From NCBI RefSeq assembly GCF_024699925.1, contig NZ_JAJOMX010000001.1, positions 1,960,001 through 2,024,000 on the forward strand: 64,000 nucleotides of DNA, given 5' to 3'. Origin of the DNA: Mesorhizobium sp. J428 (lineage in GTDB: Bacteria; Pseudomonadota; Alphaproteobacteria; Rhizobiales; Rhizobiaceae). The translations under genes and the position numbers were made by a program. The notes under the pieces are model-generated. The model was not told the DNA's origin. It made no database searches and worked only from the letters and a program-made list of their open reading frames with translations. Positions 62,503 to 64,000 of the stretch are shown here, piece after piece. Positions within the stretch are counted from its first letter, which is position 1; the number at the start of each line of letters is the position of its first letter.

Positions 62503-64000
62503 ATGCGCTCCAGCAGCCCGACCAGTTCCGCCCTGATGGACAGTGGCGCAGGCCTAGCGGCTTTCGCACGCCGGCAGGTGGAGCGACTGGGAGGCTTCGC
62601 CCTCATCCTCCTGTCCGCTGCGGGCGTCGGCGCGCTGGCGACCTGGAATGTGCAGGACCCCTCCTTCAGCCACGCCACCGACAATCCGGTCACCAATGCA
62701 CTCGGCTATCCGGGCGCGGTCTATTCCGACATCGCCATGCAGTTCTTCGGCCTCGGCGCGCTGATCACGCTCCTGCCGCTGCTCGCCTGGGGCATCCTCT
62801 TCCTGTCCGCCCGCGGGATCGACCGCTTGCCGAAGCGCGCGGTGGCCTGGCTCGGCGCGTCGATCCTGACGGCGGGCATCACAGGCTGCATCGAGCCTCC
62901 GGCGAGCTGGCCGCTCCCCTCCGGCCTCGGCGGCGTGTTCGGCGACGTGGTGCTCAAGCTGCCCTCGCTGGCGCTCGGCGGCTATCCGAACGGCATCGCG
63001 GCGATGCTGATCGCCATCGTGCTCGCCGGCCCCGCGCTCTGGCTGCTCGCCTTCGCCGCCGGCATCACAGGCAGGCAGGCGATCGCGCATGACCGTCCCG
63101 CCTCGGCGCGCAAGGCGGCCGAGGAAGACGATGAGATCTACGCCGAGGATGATGACGATGAGCAGAGCGGCGGCATGCTGGCGCTTGGTGCCATCGCACA
63201 CTGGTGGCTCTCGGGTCGCGCATGGGTCCGCCGCCACTTCGGCCGCGCGCTGGAAGCGCGCCGGGCCGAGCCGGCCGCGACTGCGCGCCGCGAGGCGATG
63301 CCCGCCCGCTCCTCGCAGCGCATCGAGCCCGGCTTCGACACGCAGCCGGCCATGTCCGCGGATTTCGAGGCGGAGGAGGACTTCGCCGACCACTATGACG
63401 AGGCGGAGTTCGCCGAGCCGGAGGCGGCCGCCGCCCCCGTTGCGCGCCAGGCGCCGGCCGCCCGGCCGGGCGCGGTGCGCGTCGACGCGCCTGCGGCCCG
63501 TCCCGTCCAGGGCGCCCGCGCAAAACGCGAGGCGCAGCCTTCCATGTTGTCCAGCGACGGCTACGAGATGCCGCCGATCCATTTCCTTGCCGAGCCGAAG
63601 AACATCACCAAGGACCCCGCGCTGTCCAAGGACGCGCTGGAGCAGAACGCCCGCCTCCTCGAAGGCGTGCTGGAGGATTTCGGCGTCAAGGGCGAGATCA
63701 TCCATGTCCGCCCCGGCCCCGTCGTCACCCTCTACGAGCTGGAGCCCGCGCCCGGCATCAAGTCGAGCCGCGTCATCGGCCTTGCCGACGACATTGCCCG
63801 CTCGATGAGCGCGATCGCCTGTCGCGTCGCCGTGGTGCCCGGCCGCAACGCCATCGGCATCGAGCTGCCCAACGCCAAGCGCGAGACCGTCTACCTGCGC
63901 GAGATTCTCGCCAGCCGCGACTTCGAGCAGTCGAAGCACAAGTTGGCCCTGGCGCTCGGCAAGACGATCAACGGCGAGGCCGTCACCGTCGACATCGCCA
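62503..64000 (+). CDS. ftsK: DNA translocase FtsK/SpoIIIE, N-terminal part (runs off the window)
   Basis: Frame 1 is open from ATG 62503 to the window end (499 codons). It begins MRSSSPTSSALMDSGAGLAA, has four hydrophobic segments (GGFALILLSAAGVGALATW, AMQFFGLGALITLLPLLAWG, AVAWLGASILTAGITG, NGIAAMLIAIVLAGPALWLLAF), an acidic/Ala-Pro-Arg linker (about residues 205-340) and the start of the α domain (EGVLEDFGVKGEIIHVRPGP, GIKSSRVIGLADDIARSMSA). The ATPase motor and γ domain lie outside. This is the chromosome-dimer resolution and division translocase. Start codon by homology. Confidence 0.94.
   Translation, partial: MRSSSPTSSALMDSGAGLAAFARRQVERLGGFALILLSAAGVGALATWNVQDPSFSHATDNPVTNALGYPGAVYSDIAMQFFGLGALITLLPLLAWGILFLSARGIDRLPKRAVAWLGASILTAGITGCIEPPASWPLPSGLGGVFGDVVLKLPSLALGGYPNGIAAMLIAIVLAGPALWLLAFAAGITGRQAIAHDRPASARKAAEEDDEIYAEDDDDEQSGGMLALGAIAHWWLSGRAWVRRHFGRALEARRAEPAATARREAMPARSSQRIEPGFDTQPAMSADFEAEEDFADHYDEAEFAEPEAAAAPVARQAPAARPGAVRVDAPAARPVQGARAKREAQPSMLSSDGYEMPPIHFLAEPKNITKDPALSKDALEQNARLLEGVLEDFGVKGEIIHVRPGPVVTLYELEPAPGIKSSRVIGLADDIARSMSAIACRVAVVPGRNAIGIELPNAKRETVYLREILASRDFEQSKHKLALALGKTINGEAVTVDIA

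Noticed and set aside
62454..63808. Short plus- and minus-strand ORFs over the last 1.5 kb
   Set aside because: They overlap ftsK in other frames; the ftsK frame is open to the window edge and shows membrane segments and α-domain motifs.

Overview
The window looks like a chromosomal segment of an alphaproteobacterium of the order Rhizobiales, most likely the Phyllobacteriaceae (Mesorhizobium/Aminobacter type). The reasons are the high GC content and GC3, a σEcfG-type stress promoter, two small secreted proteins resembling the Mesorhizobium DUF680 family, a PHB cycle with a PhaR regulator, CcrM-type GANTC and CtrA-like sites, CarD, a 6S RNA beside the 5-formyl-THF cyclo-ligase gene, and the order ubiH-like / tesB / glnK / amtB / ftsK. 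No rRNA, tRNA, IS element, prophage or CRISPR array was seen. Most of the window is core genome with a few accessory genes.

Layout. 1-6.2 kb: the end of a TerB-like gene, a class I glutamine amidotransferase, an MFS exporter, small membrane/stress proteins (one behind a near-perfect σEcfG promoter), an FAD dehydrogenase and a PanE-like reductase. 6.2-16.6 kb: a transglutaminase-like exported protein, an MsbA-like ABC exporter, rpmE, a SelW-like protein with YebC, an exported MBL-fold protein, mtgA, a polyprenyl synthase, and a lytic transglycosylase overlapping ispG. 16.6-21.6 kb: a TetR regulator, its probable palindromic operator and a divergent RND pump. 21.7-27.6 kb: bdhA and a patatin, then a TetR regulator divergent from a molybdenum hydroxylase operon (2Fe-2S subunit, Mo subunit, diheme cytochrome c). 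27.9-32.5 kb: a second RND pump and a DUF3309 peptide. 32.5-39 kb: msrB, a serine hydrolase, a CoxE-like VWA protein, a VapBC45-like toxin-antitoxin pair, a GNAT, an MBL hydrolase and a MoxR ATPase. 39-45 kb: two secreted paralogues, 6S RNA, fthC, a YmdB-like phosphodiesterase, TerC, rpmF and ggt. 45-48.7 kb: phaR, phaA, an unusual 167-residue gene, phaB and a DUF1127 protein. 48.8-56.3 kb: a PPOX-fold protein, aqpZ, a GANTC-rich intergenic region, an SUV3-like RNA helicase, an S4 protein, ferredoxin and CarD. 56.3-64 kb: a serine hydrolase, OsmC, a UbiH-like hydroxylase, tesB, σ54-dependent glnK-amtB, and the start of ftsK, which runs off the window.

Several genes belong together. phaA/phaB make PHB precursors under PhaR, while bdhA and perhaps the patatin act in PHB and lipid turnover. 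MoxR and the CoxE-like protein are the usual partners of one metal-cofactor or complex-assembly system. glnK-amtB is the nitrogen-limitation pair. At least eight single-base frameshifts lie in seven conserved genes (ABC exporter, both RND pumps, msrB, osmC, ubiH-like, amtB), and a ninth is suspected in a serine hydrolase. All are 1-nt gains or losses in otherwise intact reading frames, so sequencing or assembly error is more likely than gene decay. Protein lengths for those genes assume repair.

The strongest unexplained signals are the GANTC/GTTAACG-rich region upstream of the helicase, the uncharacterised gene placed between phaA and phaB, the low-GC toxin-antitoxin pair abutting coxE, and the perfect palindrome upstream of terC. 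No wholly new multi-gene system could be demonstrated from the sequence alone.
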